Shown: positions 1 through 9,699, counted from the first letter of the stretch. The stretch: 64,000 nt of DNA from Sandaracinus amylolyticus (GCF_021631985.1 NZ_CP070225.1:3720001-3784000), one strand, 5' to 3'. The notes: a model not told the origin generated them from the letters alone. Numbers and translations: made by a program.

Positions 1-35
1 GTCGGAAGCTCCTCGCTAATCTCTGCCTCCCCCAC

Positions 36-118
36 GCGGAAGTGGCGGAATTGGCAGACGCACCAGACTAAGGATCTGGCGGGTAACCCCCGTGGAGGTT
101 CAAGTCCTCTCTTCCGCA
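36..118 (+). tRNA. tRNA-Leu, anticodon AAG
   Basis: Class II cloverleaf. The acceptor stem is GCGGAAG (36-42) with CTTCCGC (111-117) and discriminator A118; no CCA is encoded. The anticodon stem is CCAGA (63-67) with TCTGG (75-79), and the seven-base loop CTAAGGA places the anticodon AAG at 70-72. A long variable arm, CGGG pairing with CCCG, lies at 80-92. The T arm is GGAGG-TTCAAGT-CCTCT. The long variable arm and the overall sequence fit tRNA-Leu. Adenine at position 34 is uncommon in bacterial Leu tRNAs, which usually carry GAG for this codon box. If deaminated to inosine it would read CTC, the dominant Leu codon in the neighbouring genes. Confidence 0.95.
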
Positions 119-134
119 GATTCGTAAGGCGCAG

Positions 135-175
135 GCCCCCGTTCGAACTCGTTTCGGACGGGGGCTTTCGTCTTT
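135..175 (+). terminator. Rho-independent terminator of tRNA-Leu
   Basis: A 13-bp stem (135-147 with 153-165, one G-T wobble) closes a five-base loop and is followed by a T-rich tract, TTTCGTCTTT. It begins 17 bases after the tRNA, so the tRNA is probably a single-gene transcript. Confidence 0.8.
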
Positions 176-186
176 CCGGGGCTGTG

Positions 187-306
187 TTTCCGCCGCAGCG
201 TCGTGGTTTCCGCCGCAGCGTCGTGGTTTCCGCCGCAGCGTCGTGGTTTCCGCCGCAGCGTCGTGGTTTCCGCCGCAGCGTCGTGGTTTCAGCCGCAGCG
301 TCGTGC
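187..306. repeat. 20-bp tandem repeat, six copies
   Basis: Six directly abutting copies of a 20-bp unit that begins TTTCCGCCGCAG and ends CGTCGTGG. The first five are identical; the sixth differs at two positions. There are no spacers. The unit length is not a multiple of three and no convincing gene crosses it, so it is noncoding. It fills much of the gap between the tRNA terminator and the Roadblock gene; 307-488 shows nothing else I can recognise apart from the sequence leading into that gene. Confidence 0.9.
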
Positions 307-488
307 CCGCGCTCTCGAGCGTGAATCGAAATCGCACGCACGACTGGCACTCTCGATCGCCGCGTGACTCACGCGCTCGCCGAGCCGGTCGAGCACGTCC
401 GTCGTGCCCGCCTGCGCGTGCTCGGCCGTGCCCGCTCCTGCGCGCATCAACTTGACCGCTCGTCCCCACTCGTGCGCTGATCGCACCC

Positions 489-857
489 ATGTTCCAGGAA
501 GTCCTGAAGGACGTCGTCGATCGCACCGAGGGTGGAATCGCCGGGCTCGTGATGGGCTTCGACGGGATCACCGTGGACTCGTACGTCAGCCCCGAGGCCG
601 CGGGCGTGCTCGAGGTCGAGACCGTCGGCATGGAGTACAGCGTGATCCTCAAGGAGATCCGCAAGGCCGCCGAGATGCTCGACGCCGGCGCGGCGCGCGA
701 GGTCGCGATCCAGGCCGAGCGGCTCACGACCGTCATCCGCCTGATCAACGACGAGTACTTCGTCGCGCTCGCGATGAAGCCCGAAGGCAACTACGGCAAG
801 GCTCGCTTCCTCCTGCGCACCAGCGCGAGCAAGCTCGCCGCCGATCTCACCGTCTGA
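489..857 (+). CDS. Roadblock/LC7 domain protein
   Basis: A 122-residue single-domain protein with the Roadblock/LC7 pattern: an N-terminal helix ([20 protein letters not shown]), the strand pair [11 protein letters not shown], the long helix [17 protein letters not shown], and a final strand-helix [14 protein letters not shown]. In myxobacteria this fold includes the MglB-type GTPase activators of polarity GTPases. No Ras-like GTPase lies next to it here, so a link to MglA-like signalling is family-level inference. It starts at ATG 489, and its stop is 7 bases before aroQ, suggesting co-transcription with the aroQ-accB-accC run. Confidence 0.85.
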   Translation: MFQEVLKDVVDRTEGGIAGLVMGFDGITVDSYVSPEAAGVLEVETVGMEYSVILKEIRKAAEMLDAGAAREVAIQAERLTTVIRLINDEYFVALAMKPEGNYGKARFLLRTSASKLAADLTV

Positions 858-864
858 TCACCAC

Positions 865-1368
865 GTGACCACCACGAACGTGAGCTCCGCTGCGCCGGAG
901 CTGCGCGTGCTCGTGCTCCACGGGCCGAGCCTCAACCTCCTCGGCAAGCGCGAGCCCGGCGTCTACGGCACCCGCGATCTCGCCTCGATCGAGCAAGAGC
1001 TCGTCGCGCTCGGTCGCGATCTCGGCGCGACGATCGAGAGCCGCCAGAGCAACCACGAGGGCGTGCTGATCGACTGGATCCACGACGCCGGATATCCGAA
1101 GGATCCTTCGGGTTCGCGCGTCGACGGGATCGTGATCAACCCCGGCGCGTATACGCACACCTCGATCGCGATCCGCGACGCGATCGCCGCGACCAATCTC
1201 CCGGTCGTGGAAGTGCACCTCTCGAACGTGCACGCGCGCGAGCCGTTTCGTCGTCGCTCGATGATCACGCCGGTCTGCGTCGGTGTGATCGCGGGCTTCG
1301 GTCCGCACAGCTATGCGCTTGGCTTGCGCGCGCTGGTGGGCTACGTACGGGCCCGCGTTTCGCCCTGA
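865..1368 (+). CDS. aroQ: Type II 3-dehydroquinate dehydratase
   Basis: Cytosolic enzyme of the shikimate pathway that dehydrates 3-dehydroquinate to 3-dehydroshikimate. The 167-residue product has the type II signatures in order: [17 protein letters not shown] near the N terminus with the catalytic Tyr and the flexible-loop Arg, then [11 protein letters not shown], then EVHLSN followed by REPFRRRS. The start is GTG 865. A leader of about 12 residues precedes the usual LRVLVLHGP start of the family. The order aroQ-accB-accC is conserved in many bacteria and supports the call. Confidence 0.95.
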   Translation: MTTTNVSSAAPELRVLVLHGPSLNLLGKREPGVYGTRDLASIEQELVALGRDLGATIESRQSNHEGVLIDWIHDAGYPKDPSGSRVDGIVINPGAYTHTSIAIRDAIAATNLPVVEVHLSNVHAREPFRRRSMITPVCVGVIAGFGPHSYALGLRALVGYVRARVSP

Positions 1369-1421
1369 AGCGGCCCGAAAATACGACGCATCGCGTCATC
1401 ACGAACCCGGATCAATCGTTC

Positions 1422-1891
<470 letters not shown>

Positions 1892-1895
<4 letters not shown>

Positions 1896-3304
1896 CCCGC
1901 GATCTCTCCAGCGGGCGGCAGCGGATCCGGAAGGTCCTCATCGCGAACCGCGGTGAGATCGCGCTCCGTGTGATCCGCGCGTGCCGCGAGCTCGGCATCG
2001 AGACCGTCGCGGTCCACAGCGAGGTCGACGCGGCCGCGCTGCACGTGCGCTTCGCCGACTCCGCGGTGTGCATCGGCCCCGCGAAGTCGGCGGCGAGCTA
2101 CCTCAACATGCCCGCGATCATCGCGGCTGCCGAGATCAGCGGCGCCGACGCGGTGCACCCGGGCTACGGCTTCTTGTCGGAGAACGCGGAGTTCGCCGAC
2201 ATCTGCCGGCAGTGCGGGCTCACGTTCATCGGGCCGTCGCCCGAGGACATGAAGAAGTGGGGCGGCAAGGTGCCGGCGCGCACGCTGGCGCGCGAGCTCG
2301 GCATCCCGCTGCTGCCCGGCACGCAGGTGCTCGCCGACGTCGACGAGGCGGTGCGCGAGGCGACGAAGATCGGCTTCCCGGTGATCCTCAAGGCGAGCGC
2401 CGGTGGCGGCGGTCGCGGCATGAAGATCGTCCGCAGCGAAGGCGAGCTGCGCCGCGTCTTCCCGCAGGCGAAGGCCGAGGCGCTCGCCGGCTTCAAGAAC
2501 GGCGATCTCTACCTCGAGCGCTACGTCGAGGAGCCGCGGCACATCGAGTTCCAGGTGCTCTGCGCGCCCGAGCTCGGCATCCAGATGGTGCTCGGCGAGC
2601 GCGAGTGCTCGATCCAGCGCCGTCACCAGAAGCTGGTCGAAGAAGCGCCGAGCGTCGCGATGACCGACGAGATGCGCGCCGACATGGGCGCGACGATCGC
2701 GCGCGCGATGAAGCAGACGGGCTACACGTCGGCGGGGACGCTCGAGTTCCTGCTCGACGAGCGCGGCAACCTCTACTTCATGGAGATGAACACGCGCATC
2801 CAGGTCGAGCACCCGGTCACCGAGCTCGTCACCGGGATCGATCTCGTCGCGGAGCAGATCCGCGTCGCGGGCGGCGAGGCGCCGCACTTCCCGACGTCGT
2901 TCGAAGGAGGACGCCTGCTCCGGCCGCGCGGTCATGCGCTCGAGTGCCGCATCAACGCGGAGGACCCCGAGACGTACGCGCCGTGGCCGGGGCTCATCAC
3001 CGAGTACCACCCGCCGGGCGGTGCGGGCGTGCGCGTCGACGGCGGCATCTTCAGCGGCTGGCGCGTCCCCGGTGACTACGACTCGCTGCTCGTGAAGCTC
3101 ATCACGTACGGACGCACCCGCGAGGAGTCGATCCGTCGCATGAAGCGCGCGCTCGGCGAGACGGTCATCGCCGGCATCCGCACCAACATCCCGCTCCACC
3201 AGCGCATCCTCGCGTCGCCCGACTTCGTCGCGGGACGCCTGTCGACGCGCTTCCTCGAGCGCCTCGGCAAGCCCGGCGAGAACGAAGCGGCGATCTCGAG
3301 CTGA
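1892..3304 (+). CDS. accC: Biotin carboxylase of acetyl-CoA carboxylase
   Basis: ATP-grasp enzyme (470 residues) that carboxylates the biotin on AccB using ATP and bicarbonate. Visible signatures are KVLIANRGEIALRVIRACRELG at the start of the preATP-grasp domain (split here as KVLIANRGEIAL and RVIRACRELG), HPGYGFLSENAEFA, the glycine-rich ATP loop KASAGGGGRGMK, and the active-site stretch FMEMNTRIQVEHPVTE. About 20 residues precede the usual family start. A strong intrinsic terminator follows, marking the end of the Roadblock-aroQ-accB-accC unit. Confidence 0.97.
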
Positions 3305-3320
3305 TCGCCCTCCCCGAACG

Positions 3321-3364
3321 CACGGCGCGCGGCTCGTCGATCGAGCAGCGCGCCGTGTTTTTTT
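3321..3364 (+). terminator. Rho-independent terminator after accC
   Basis: A perfect 10-bp stem (CACGGCGCGC at 3321-3330 with its complement at 3348-3357), with an inner GCTCG/CGAGC helix, is followed directly by seven T residues. It lies 17 bases after the accC stop. Confidence 0.9.
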
Positions 3365-3471
3365 CGGCGTCCGAACGCAGCTGACTGCGGGTCGGTATTG
3401 ACCTGCGAACGAGCCGGTCCGTACACTCGCCGACACTCGGCAGGGGCCCGCGCAACCCCGCTGCACCGGAC

Positions 3472-6429
3472 GTGAGCGTCGATCGCACGAAGATTCTCGA
3501 GGCCGCCCAGAAGCATCTGGCGAAGGGCGCCTACGACAAGGCGATCGCCGAGCTGCAGAAGCTGGTGAAGGCCGACCCGAGCGACGTCCGCACGTGGCTC
3601 AAGATCGGCGATCTGTTCGCGAAGAAGGGCTCGACGCGCGAGGCCGTCGACACCTACGCGAAGGTCGCCGATCAGTACGCGACGCAGGGCTTCTTCCTGA
3701 AGGCCGTCGCGGTCCACAAGCAGATCCTCAAGCTCGATCCCACGCGCCTCGACGTGCAGCTCAAGCTCGCCGACGCGTACGAGAACCTGCAGCTCGTGAG
3801 CGACGCGCTCGCGACCTACGAGATGGTCGCGGCGGGCTACGCGCGCGCCGGCAACATCGACAAGGCGCTCGCGACGCTCGCCAAGATGGTCGAGCTCGAT
3901 CCCGAGAACATCCCCGTCCGCATCAAGTACGCAGAGGCGCTCTCGAAGGCGAACCGCACGAAGGAAGCGGCGGACGCGTTCGAGGCGGGCGGCAAGCTGC
4001 TCAAGGCGCAGGGTCGCCTCGACGACTGGATCAAGGTCGCGGAGCGCCTGCTCTTCCACCGCGCCGACGACGTCGCAGTCGCGCGCGAGCTCAGCAAGCT
4101 CTACCTCGAGCGCCACGACGCGAAGCGCGCGCTCGCGAAGCTGCAGCTCTGCTTCAAGGCCGATCCGAAGGACGTGCCGACGCTCGAGATGTTGGCCGAG
4201 GCGTTCCACCAGCTCGGCCAGCTCCCGAAGACGATCTCGGTCTATCGCGAGGTCGCGCGCATTCATCAGGAAGCGAACCGCGTCGAGGATCGCGCGCGCA
4301 CGCTCAAGCGCATCCTCGATCTCGATCCCGGCGATGCCGAGGCGCGCCAGGCGCTCGCGGCGTACGCACAGCCGCAGCCCTCGGCCGCGATGCAGGCCGG
4401 CGCAGCGGTGCAGGCCGGCCCGTCGGCCGCGGTGCGTCGCGACATCGCGCCGCCACCCGGCGCCGTGGTCGCGCCCGCGCGCGCGCCGCAGCCCGCGCCG
4501 CCCGACAGCACGCCGACCGAGGACGAGCTCGAGGAGCTCGACGACGACGTCATCGAGGAGCACGACGACGACGCCTACGGCGAGGCGACGTACTCGCGCG
4601 ACGACGACAACGACTACCCGAGCGCCGAGACCTACGTCGGCGGCGACGACGGCGACGAAGACGTCATCATCGTCGACGACGACGAAGAGCCCGCCCGCGT
4701 GTCGGCCGCGCCGGCGCGTGCGTCGCAGCGTCCGGGGTCCGAGCTGCCCCCCGAGATCGCGCGCGACGCGCAGATCGCGAAGCTGCTCACCGAGTGCGAG
4801 GTCTTCCTCCGCTACGGCCTCAAGCAGAAGGTCCTCGATCAGCTCCGTCGTGTCCTCGAGATCGAGCCCGGGCACGTCGAGGCGCGCGAGCGCCTGAAGG
4901 ACATGCTCATCGATCGCGGTGAGATCGCCGCAGCCATCGACGAGCTGATCGTGCTCTCGGATCTCTTCGCCGATCGCCCCGCGGTCGCGCTGCTCTACGT
5001 GCGTCAGGCGCTCGAGCTCGATCCCGATCACGCGGGCGCCGCGAACCGCGCGAACGCGCTGCAGGGCCCGAGCTCGGGCATGCACCCCGCCGCGGACTCG
5101 CATCGCGCGCCCGCGAGCGGCTCGCACCCGAACGGCGGCTACCCGAGCGCCGGTGACGCGAGCGGATCGCGCGCGGTCGACGACGACGACGCCGAAGAGC
5201 ACACGATGTTCGAGCCGCCGAGCCGCCCCGGCGCGAGCAGCTCGCTCGACGGCATCGCCCCTGCGGAGATGCCGGGCGACTCGCTGCTCGACGCGGTGCC
5301 GCCCGAGGACGGCGTGTTCTTCGTCGACGACGAGGACACGTCGGCGCCGACGCGCGAGCGCGATCCCGTCGTGTCGTCGCAGGTCGCGGCGCGCGATCCG
5401 TACAGCTCGGAGACGCGCGTCGCGGTGCCGCCTCCGGCGCTCGGCGACGAAGAGCCCGACTCGCTCGAGCCCGATCCTCGCGACGCGATGCTCGAGGCCG
5501 AGGGCGAGGTGCACGAGCTGCGCGCGCGCAGCGACGGCGATCCCCTCGCGCCGATGAGCCCCGAGGAGTTCGAGAGCGCGCCGCTGCGGCCGAGCGCGCC
5601 CGAGGTCGTGAGCGCGGCGCCGCGCATGTCGATGCCGCCGGGCGAGGTCGAGGAGCTCCTCGACGAGGCGGACTTCTTCGTCGCGCAGGGCCTCTACGAC
5701 GAGGCGATGGCGATGCTGCGCGACTCGCATGCCGCGCACCCGCGCAATCGCCTGATCGCCGACAAGCTCGCGGAGATCGAGGAGCTCGCGGCGCAGCACG
5801 CGGCGTCGGCGCCGCCGCGCTCGGTCGCGCCCGATGCCGACAACAGCTTCCAGCTCGCCGAGCGCCTCGCCGAGGATCTCGGCGAGGCCGAGGAGCAGTC
5901 GCGCGATCTCGGCAGCGACGTGCTCGACGTCGAGCAGGTGTTCGCGCAGTTCAAGAAGGGCGTCGAGCAACAGGTCGGGCTCGAGGACACCGAGACGCAC
6001 TTCGATCTCGGCATCGCCTACAAGGAGATGGGCCTGCTGCAGGACGCGATCGCGGAGTTCCAGCTCTGCCTCGCGAACCCGCAGAAGCAGTGCATCGCGC
6101 ATACGATGATCGGCCTGTGCAACCTCGAGAAGGGCGAGGTCGCCGAGGCGATCTCGAGCTTCAAGAAGGGCCTCTACGCCGAGAACAAGACCGACCGCGA
6201 GGAGCTCGGGCTCTACTACGAGCTCGGCCGCGCGTACGAGCTGCTCCACGACCCGAAGGAAGCGCTCTACTACTACGAGAAGGTCCGGAAGCGCGACGCG
6301 ACGTTCCGCCACGTCAACGACCGCATCGTCGCGCTCACGCGCCCCGCGCCCGCAGCGCCCGCGCCCTCGCTCGCGAACGACGACATCGACGCCGCGTTCG
6401 ACGACCTGATGGGCGACCGAGAGAGCTGA
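3472..6429 (+). CDS. Large tetratricopeptide-repeat protein
   Basis: A 985-residue protein without a signal peptide or membrane segment, so probably cytosolic. TPR units run through residues 5-290 (for example AIAELQKLVKADPSDVRTWL). An Ala/Pro-rich linker and a very acidic stretch rich in Asp/Glu follow at about 340-415. A second helical repeat block lies at about 425-530, then another low-complexity linker, then C-terminal TPRs at about 720-970 (FDLGIAYKEMGLLQDAIAEF and ALYYYEKVRKRD). It starts at GTG 3472, has no operon partner in contact and sits alone between a terminator and the globin gene. TPR arrays are scaffolds; no partner can be named from the sequence. Confidence 0.85.
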   Translation: MSVDRTKILEAAQKHLAKGAYDKAIAELQKLVKADPSDVRTWLKIGDLFAKKGSTREAVDTYAKVADQYATQGFFLKAVAVHKQILKLDPTRLDVQLKLADAYENLQLVSDALATYEMVAAGYARAGNIDKALATLAKMVELDPENIPVRIKYAEALSKANRTKEAADAFEAGGKLLKAQGRLDDWIKVAERLLFHRADDVAVARELSKLYLERHDAKRALAKLQLCFKADPKDVPTLEMLAEAFHQLGQLPKTISVYREVARIHQEANRVEDRARTLKRILDLDPGDAEARQALAAYAQPQPSAAMQAGAAVQAGPSAAVRRDIAPPPGAVVAPARAPQPAPPDSTPTEDELEELDDDVIEEHDDDAYGEATYSRDDDNDYPSAETYVGGDDGDEDVIIVDDDEEPARVSAAPARASQRPGSELPPEIARDAQIAKLLTECEVFLRYGLKQKVLDQLRRVLEIEPGHVEARERLKDMLIDRGEIAAAIDELIVLSDLFADRPAVALLYVRQALELDPDHAGAANRANALQGPSSGMHPAADSHRAPASGSHPNGGYPSAGDASGSRAVDDDDAEEHTMFEPPSRPGASSSLDGIAPAEMPGDSLLDAVPPEDGVFFVDDEDTSAPTRERDPVVSSQVAARDPYSSETRVAVPPPALGDEEPDSLEPDPRDAMLEAEGEVHELRARSDGDPLAPMSPEEFESAPLRPSAPEVVSAAPRMSMPPGEVEELLDEADFFVAQGLYDEAMAMLRDSHAAHPRNRLIADKLAEIEELAAQHAASAPPRSVAPDADNSFQLAERLAEDLGEAEEQSRDLGSDVLDVEQVFAQFKKGVEQQVGLEDTETHFDLGIAYKEMGLLQDAIAEFQLCLANPQKQCIAHTMIGLCNLEKGEVAEAISSFKKGLYAENKTDREELGLYYELGRAYELLHDPKEALYYYEKVRKRDATFRHVNDRIVALTRPAPAAPAPSLANDDIDAAFDDLMGDRES

Positions 6430-6543
6430 CTCTCCGTCGTCAGGCCCAGCGACATCGTCCAGCCGTCGACGAGAGCCGGAGGTCCACGGACGATACGCTC
6501 GTGGAGACCGTGGCGGGACGCGGGCGCGTGCGTAGTTGCGTCC

Positions 6544-6939
6544 GTGTTCATGGACAGAACGCTCCACAGCTTTCGTCGTCTCCGCGAGCGCGGGTTCGCG
6601 CACCACTTCTACGAACGTCTCTTCGCCGCCGACCGCCGTGTCCCTCGGCTCTTCGCGCGCACCGACATCGCGCGTCAACGCGATCTGCTCGAGCACGGCG
6701 TCTCGATGCTGCTGGCGCACCGGCGCGGCAGCGCGCTCGGCGAGATCGCGATGCGACGCCTCGCGCGCCTCCACGGCCCGGGCGAGCTCGACATCGGTCA
6801 CGACCTCTTCGTCATCTGGCTCCGCGTGTTCCTGGAGGTCGCGGGCGAGCTCGATCCCGAGTGGACGCCGGAGCTCGCCGCCGCGTGGCACTCCGAGCTC
6901 GGCGCGTCGATCTCGGAGATGCACCGCCGCGCGACCTGA
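6544..6939 (+). CDS. Bacterial globin
   Basis: A 131-residue single-domain globin resembling the haem domain of flavohaemoglobins. HFYERLFAADRRVPRLFA matches the B/CD region with its conserved Phe and Pro. TDIARQRDLLEHG matches the E helix, with Gln at the E7-like position. RLHGPGELDIGHDLFVIWL matches the F-G-H region, where the His of LHG is the likely proximal haem ligand. There is no reductase domain. It may bind O2 or NO, or act as a sensor. The start is GTG 6544 or ATG 6550. The receiver-domain gene begins 53 bases downstream. Confidence 0.75.
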   Translation: MFMDRTLHSFRRLRERGFAHHFYERLFAADRRVPRLFARTDIARQRDLLEHGVSMLLAHRRGSALGEIAMRRLARLHGPGELDIGHDLFVIWLRVFLEVAGELDPEWTPELAAAWHSELGASISEMHRRAT

Positions 6940-6992
6940 CCGCGCCCGGAGACGGCGTCGTTTGTCATCCCGATGGCGCGGGGCGATGAGCG

Positions 6993-7400
6993 ATGTTCGT
7001 GGGCGCGATCCAGACGAAGCGCCGCATCCTCGTCGTCGGCAACGACGGCGCGGATCGCGGGGGATGGGGTGAAGCGCTGCAACGTGCCGGCATCGACACG
7101 CTGCTCGAGCCGAGCCTGGAGCGAGCGCTCTGCGTCGCGGCGGAGCTGCGACCGCGGGGCGTCATCCTCGATCTCTCGATGGAAGGCTGCGATCCACTCC
7201 AGCTCGCGAGCGCGCTGCGCGCGCATCCGCGCACGCGTGATCTCGCGATCGTCGCGATCACCCACGCCGTGACCGACGACGTGCTGGAGCTCGCTCGATC
7301 ACGAGGCTGCGACGCCGTGCTCGCGCGCACCGCGAAGCCCCACGCGATCGCCGCAGTGATCGCGCGCCTGCTCGATCGCCCGCGCGCCCGCGCCGCGTGA
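6993..7400 (+). CDS. Stand-alone receiver-domain response regulator
   Basis: A 135-residue CheY-like protein with no output domain. After a short leader, RRILVVGNDG is strand 1, although the usual acidic pair is replaced by ND. VILDLSM holds the phosphoacceptor Asp, AIVAITHA holds the conserved Thr position, and LARTAKP holds the switch Lys-Pro. With only one clear acidic residue in the pocket, Mg binding may be altered. It lies downstream of the globin gene on the same strand and converges on glutaminase with 6 bases between stops. Confidence 0.7.
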   Translation: MFVGAIQTKRRILVVGNDGADRGGWGEALQRAGIDTLLEPSLERALCVAAELRPRGVILDLSMEGCDPLQLASALRAHPRTRDLAIVAITHAVTDDVLELARSRGCDAVLARTAKPHAIAAVIARLLDRPRARAA

Positions 7401-7406
7401 TCGATC

Positions 7407-8339
7407 TCAATCGGGCAGCGCGAAGTGCCAGCCGAGCTCGCGCGAGATCTCGCGCAGCACGAGGTGGCCGCGCACGCTGCCGCCCTTCTTGTTGAGGCGC
7501 GGGCTCGCGACCGCGATCCCGCCGCGCCCCGTCGCGACCGCGACGATCACGCCGCTGACGCCGCTCTTCGCGGGCAGACCGGTTGCGCAGAGGTACGCGC
7601 CCGACTCGTCGTACATCCCGCAGGTCGCCATGATCGACACGACCGTGCTCGCGGTGCGCTGCGAGAGCACGCGCTCGCCATCGTGCGGCGCGAGCCCGCC
7701 CGTCGCGAGGATCGCCGCGAGCCGCGAGGCCTCGACCACGCTCCCCTCGATCGAGCAGAGCGCGAAGTACACCTCGAGCACCTCGTCGACGTCGCCGTCG
7801 ATCACGCCGCTCGCCTTGAGGAAGTGCGCGATGCTGCGGTTGCGATCGCCGGTGCGTCGCTCCGACGCGAGCACGCGCTGTTGGATCGGCAGCGCATCGC
7901 CGTAGAGCCGCTCCGCCCATCGCTCGATCCAGGCGAGCCGATCCTCGAGGTGCCCGTCGAGGATCGACGCGAGCGCGATCGCGCCCGGGTTGATCAGCGG
8001 GTTCGCGGGGATCGGCCCGTGGGTCTCGAGCCGCGCCAGCGACGCGAAGCCTCCCCCGCTCGGCTCGCGCCCGACGATGCGGAAGACCTCGTCCTCGCCG
8101 CGCTCCTCGAGCAAGCCCGCGAGCAGCACGAGCTTCGCCGAGCTCTGGAACGTGAACTGGTGATCGTCGTCACCGGCGCGCACCACGCTGCCGTCCCGCA
8201 GCGTGATCGCGGCGCTGAGCGCATCGAGCGGCGCGTTCGCGAGCTCGGGGATGTACGTCGCGGGCTCGCCGTCGCCGCACGCTCGTGCGTGCTCCACCGC
8301 GCGGGCGAGCGCTGCTTCGATGTTCTCGCGCGTCGCCAT
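7407..8339 (-). CDS. glsA: Glutaminase
   Basis: A 310-residue serine-dependent glutaminase of the beta-lactamase fold that hydrolyses glutamine to glutamate and ammonia. Family markers are YIPELA, the active-site FTFQSSAKLVLLAG with the catalytic Ser-x-x-Lys, NPLINPGAIAL, and the C-terminal block GLPAKSGVSGVIVAV. Length and motif order match the GlsA/YbaS family. It starts at ATG 8339 and is separated by 108 bases from the upstream thioesterase pair on the same strand. Confidence 0.95.
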   Translation of the reverse strand: MATRENIEAALARAVEHARACGDGEPATYIPELANAPLDALSAAITLRDGSVVRAGDDDHQFTFQSSAKLVLLAGLLEERGEDEVFRIVGREPSGGGFASLARLETHGPIPANPLINPGAIALASILDGHLEDRLAWIERWAERLYGDALPIQQRVLASERRTGDRNRSIAHFLKASGVIDGDVDEVLEVYFALCSIEGSVVEASRLAAILATGGLAPHDGERVLSQRTASTVVSIMATCGMYDESGAYLCATGLPAKSGVSGVIVAVATGRGGIAVASPRLNKKGGSVRGHLVLREISRELGWHFALPD

Positions 8340-8376
8340 CTCGCACTCAGTCTAGCTGGAGTGCTCGGCCGCGGAG

Positions 8377-8400
8377 GGCCCGCACGGGAACGTGCGGAGC
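8377..8400. repeat. GGAA-loop hairpin element, copy 1
   Basis: A 24-base inverted repeat: conserved arms GGCCCGC (8377-8383) and GCGGAGC (8394-8400), an inner 3-bp stem ACG/CGT, and a GGAA loop (8387-8390). It lies between glutaminase and the thioesterase gene. A second copy at 11210-11233 keeps the arms and loop but has the inner stem TCC/GGA, a compensatory change. The function is unknown. Confidence 0.6.
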
Positions 8401-8447
8401 ACGCGGACGGAAGGACCCGCCGTGGCCGAGCCGATTTCGGACCGCGC

Positions 8448-8864
8448 TCAGCTCTCGCCGACGAGGTGCTTCTCGAAGAGCGCCCGGTACTTCTCGGGGA
8501 TCGGCTGGGCACGCATCGTCTTCATGTCGATGCACGCGACGACGATCGTGCCCACCACCGCGGCGGTGTCGCTCGATCGCACCGTGCCGACGTAGCGGAA
8601 CGTCGCCGAGCGCTTGCTCAGGCTCGTGACGCTCACCTCGAAGTCGAGGTCGTCGCCGAAGCGCACCGGCCGTCGGTAGTCGGCCTCGGCGTGCACGGCG
8701 GGCCAGCCCACGCCCTCGTCGAGGCACTCGCGATAGGGCAGCCCCTGTTGATCGAAGAAGTCCTCGAACGCCACGTGGAAGAAGTGGAAGAACTTCGGGT
8801 AGTAGACGATCCGCGCGTGATCCTCGTCGCCGAAGCGCACGCGCATGCTGGTCTTGAACGTCAT
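8448..8864 (-). CDS. YbgC-type acyl-CoA thioesterase
   Basis: A 138-residue single-hotdog thioesterase of the 4-hydroxybenzoyl-CoA thioesterase/YbgC family, hydrolysing acyl-CoA to free acid and CoA. RVRFGDEDHARIVYYPKFF carries the characteristic Asp followed by the YYP turn, and RPVRFGDDLDFEVSV continues the family pattern. It starts at ATG 8864 with an AGGAG ribosome site that overlaps the upstream gene's stop region; the two genes are 7 bases apart. The physiological acyl chain cannot be read from the sequence. Confidence 0.88.
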   Translation of the reverse strand: MTFKTSMRVRFGDEDHARIVYYPKFFHFFHVAFEDFFDQQGLPYRECLDEGVGWPAVHAEADYRRPVRFGDDLDFEVSVTSLSKRSATFRYVGTVRSSDTAAVVGTIVVACIDMKTMRAQPIPEKYRALFEKHLVGES

Positions 8865-8871
8865 CGGTCTC

Positions 8872-9699
8872 CTAGAAACGCTGCACGCGCGCGAGCTGCC
8901 TCGACATCGCGACGAGCGTGCCCTGCTCGTCCCAGATCTCTCCGTCTTCCTCGAGGTAGCCGCGCATCAGCGCGCGCGTGCGGAACGACGCGCGCAACCA
9001 ACCGGGCGCGGGCCGTGCGCGCACGTGCACGGTGAGCTCGAGCGTCGGCACCCACGGCGTGCGCACCGCGCTCAGGTTGAGCACCGGCGGCGGGAACGCG
9101 TCGGCGAAGAACAAGAGCGAGAGCGCGTCCGGCGCGCGACCGTCGCGCAGCCGCACCCAGCCCGCGAGCTCGGCGCGCTCGTTGTGGGCGCCGCTCAGCC
9201 AGCTCAGCGTTCCCGGCGCGATCGCGATGTCGAGCCGCTCTCCGATCGACGCGACGCTCGGGGCGGGGCGCGATCGCTCACACGACTCGATCGGCGGCAG
9301 CTCGGGCGGCGTCGTCGCGATCGCGGTCGGCGCCTCGGGATCGAGCGCACCGAGATCGCCGAACGTCGCGATCATCCGGAGCACCTCGCGCCCCTCTTGG
9401 AAGAGGCGCGCCTCGCCCGTCGAGTGCCCCTTCCCCGCGCGCACGATCTCGACGGCGATCTCCGCCGGTCCCGGTCGCGCCGGCGCGAGGAAGTGCGTGC
9501 TCGCGCTGAACGGGTCGGGATGCGGCAGCACGGCTCCCAGCGCCCGCGCCGCGACCACCGCGAGATAACCGCCGTTCGGCGCGGTCCCGATGCTCCATCG
9601 ATCGGTCAACGTGGCCGCGAAGCGCGAACGGCCCTCGTGAGGAGGGCCGAGCGGCTCGATCGCGGTGTCGTCGTCGAGCTCCGAGATCGCGCCTGACAC
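8872..9699 (-). CDS. TesB-like double-hotdog thioesterase
   Basis: A product of about 275 residues resembling the thioesterase superfamily with two hotdog repeats (PF13622 type). N-terminal: DRWSIGTAPNGGYLAVVAAR and FSASTHFLAPARPGPAEI. C-terminal: FFADAFPPPVLNL and WVPTLELTVHVRARPAPGWL. The reading frame stays open further upstream, but that part is Arg-rich and shows no family similarity. I place the start at GTG 9699, preceded by GGAG, although the spacing is short. It forms an operon with the YbgC-type gene, suggesting joint acyl-CoA handling. Confidence 0.8.
   Translation of the reverse strand: MSGAISELDDDTAIEPLGPPHEGRSRFAATLTDRWSIGTAPNGGYLAVVAARALGAVLPHPDPFSASTHFLAPARPGPAEIAVEIVRAGKGHSTGEARLFQEGREVLRMIATFGDLGALDPEAPTAIATTPPELPPIESCERSRPAPSVASIGERLDIAIAPGTLSWLSGAHNERAELAGWVRLRDGRAPDALSLLFFADAFPPPVLNLSAVRTPWVPTLELTVHVRARPAPGWLRASFRTRALMRGYLEEDGEIWDEQGTLVAMSRQLARVQRF

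Noticed and set aside
187-306. Possible CRISPR array
   Set aside because: The 20-bp units abut with no spacers and no cas genes are present.
3076-6924. A 1282-residue reading frame on the minus strand
   Set aside because: It is antisense to the TPR gene, made almost entirely of Arg, Ala, Leu and Asp, with no domain. Such frames are by-products of high GC.
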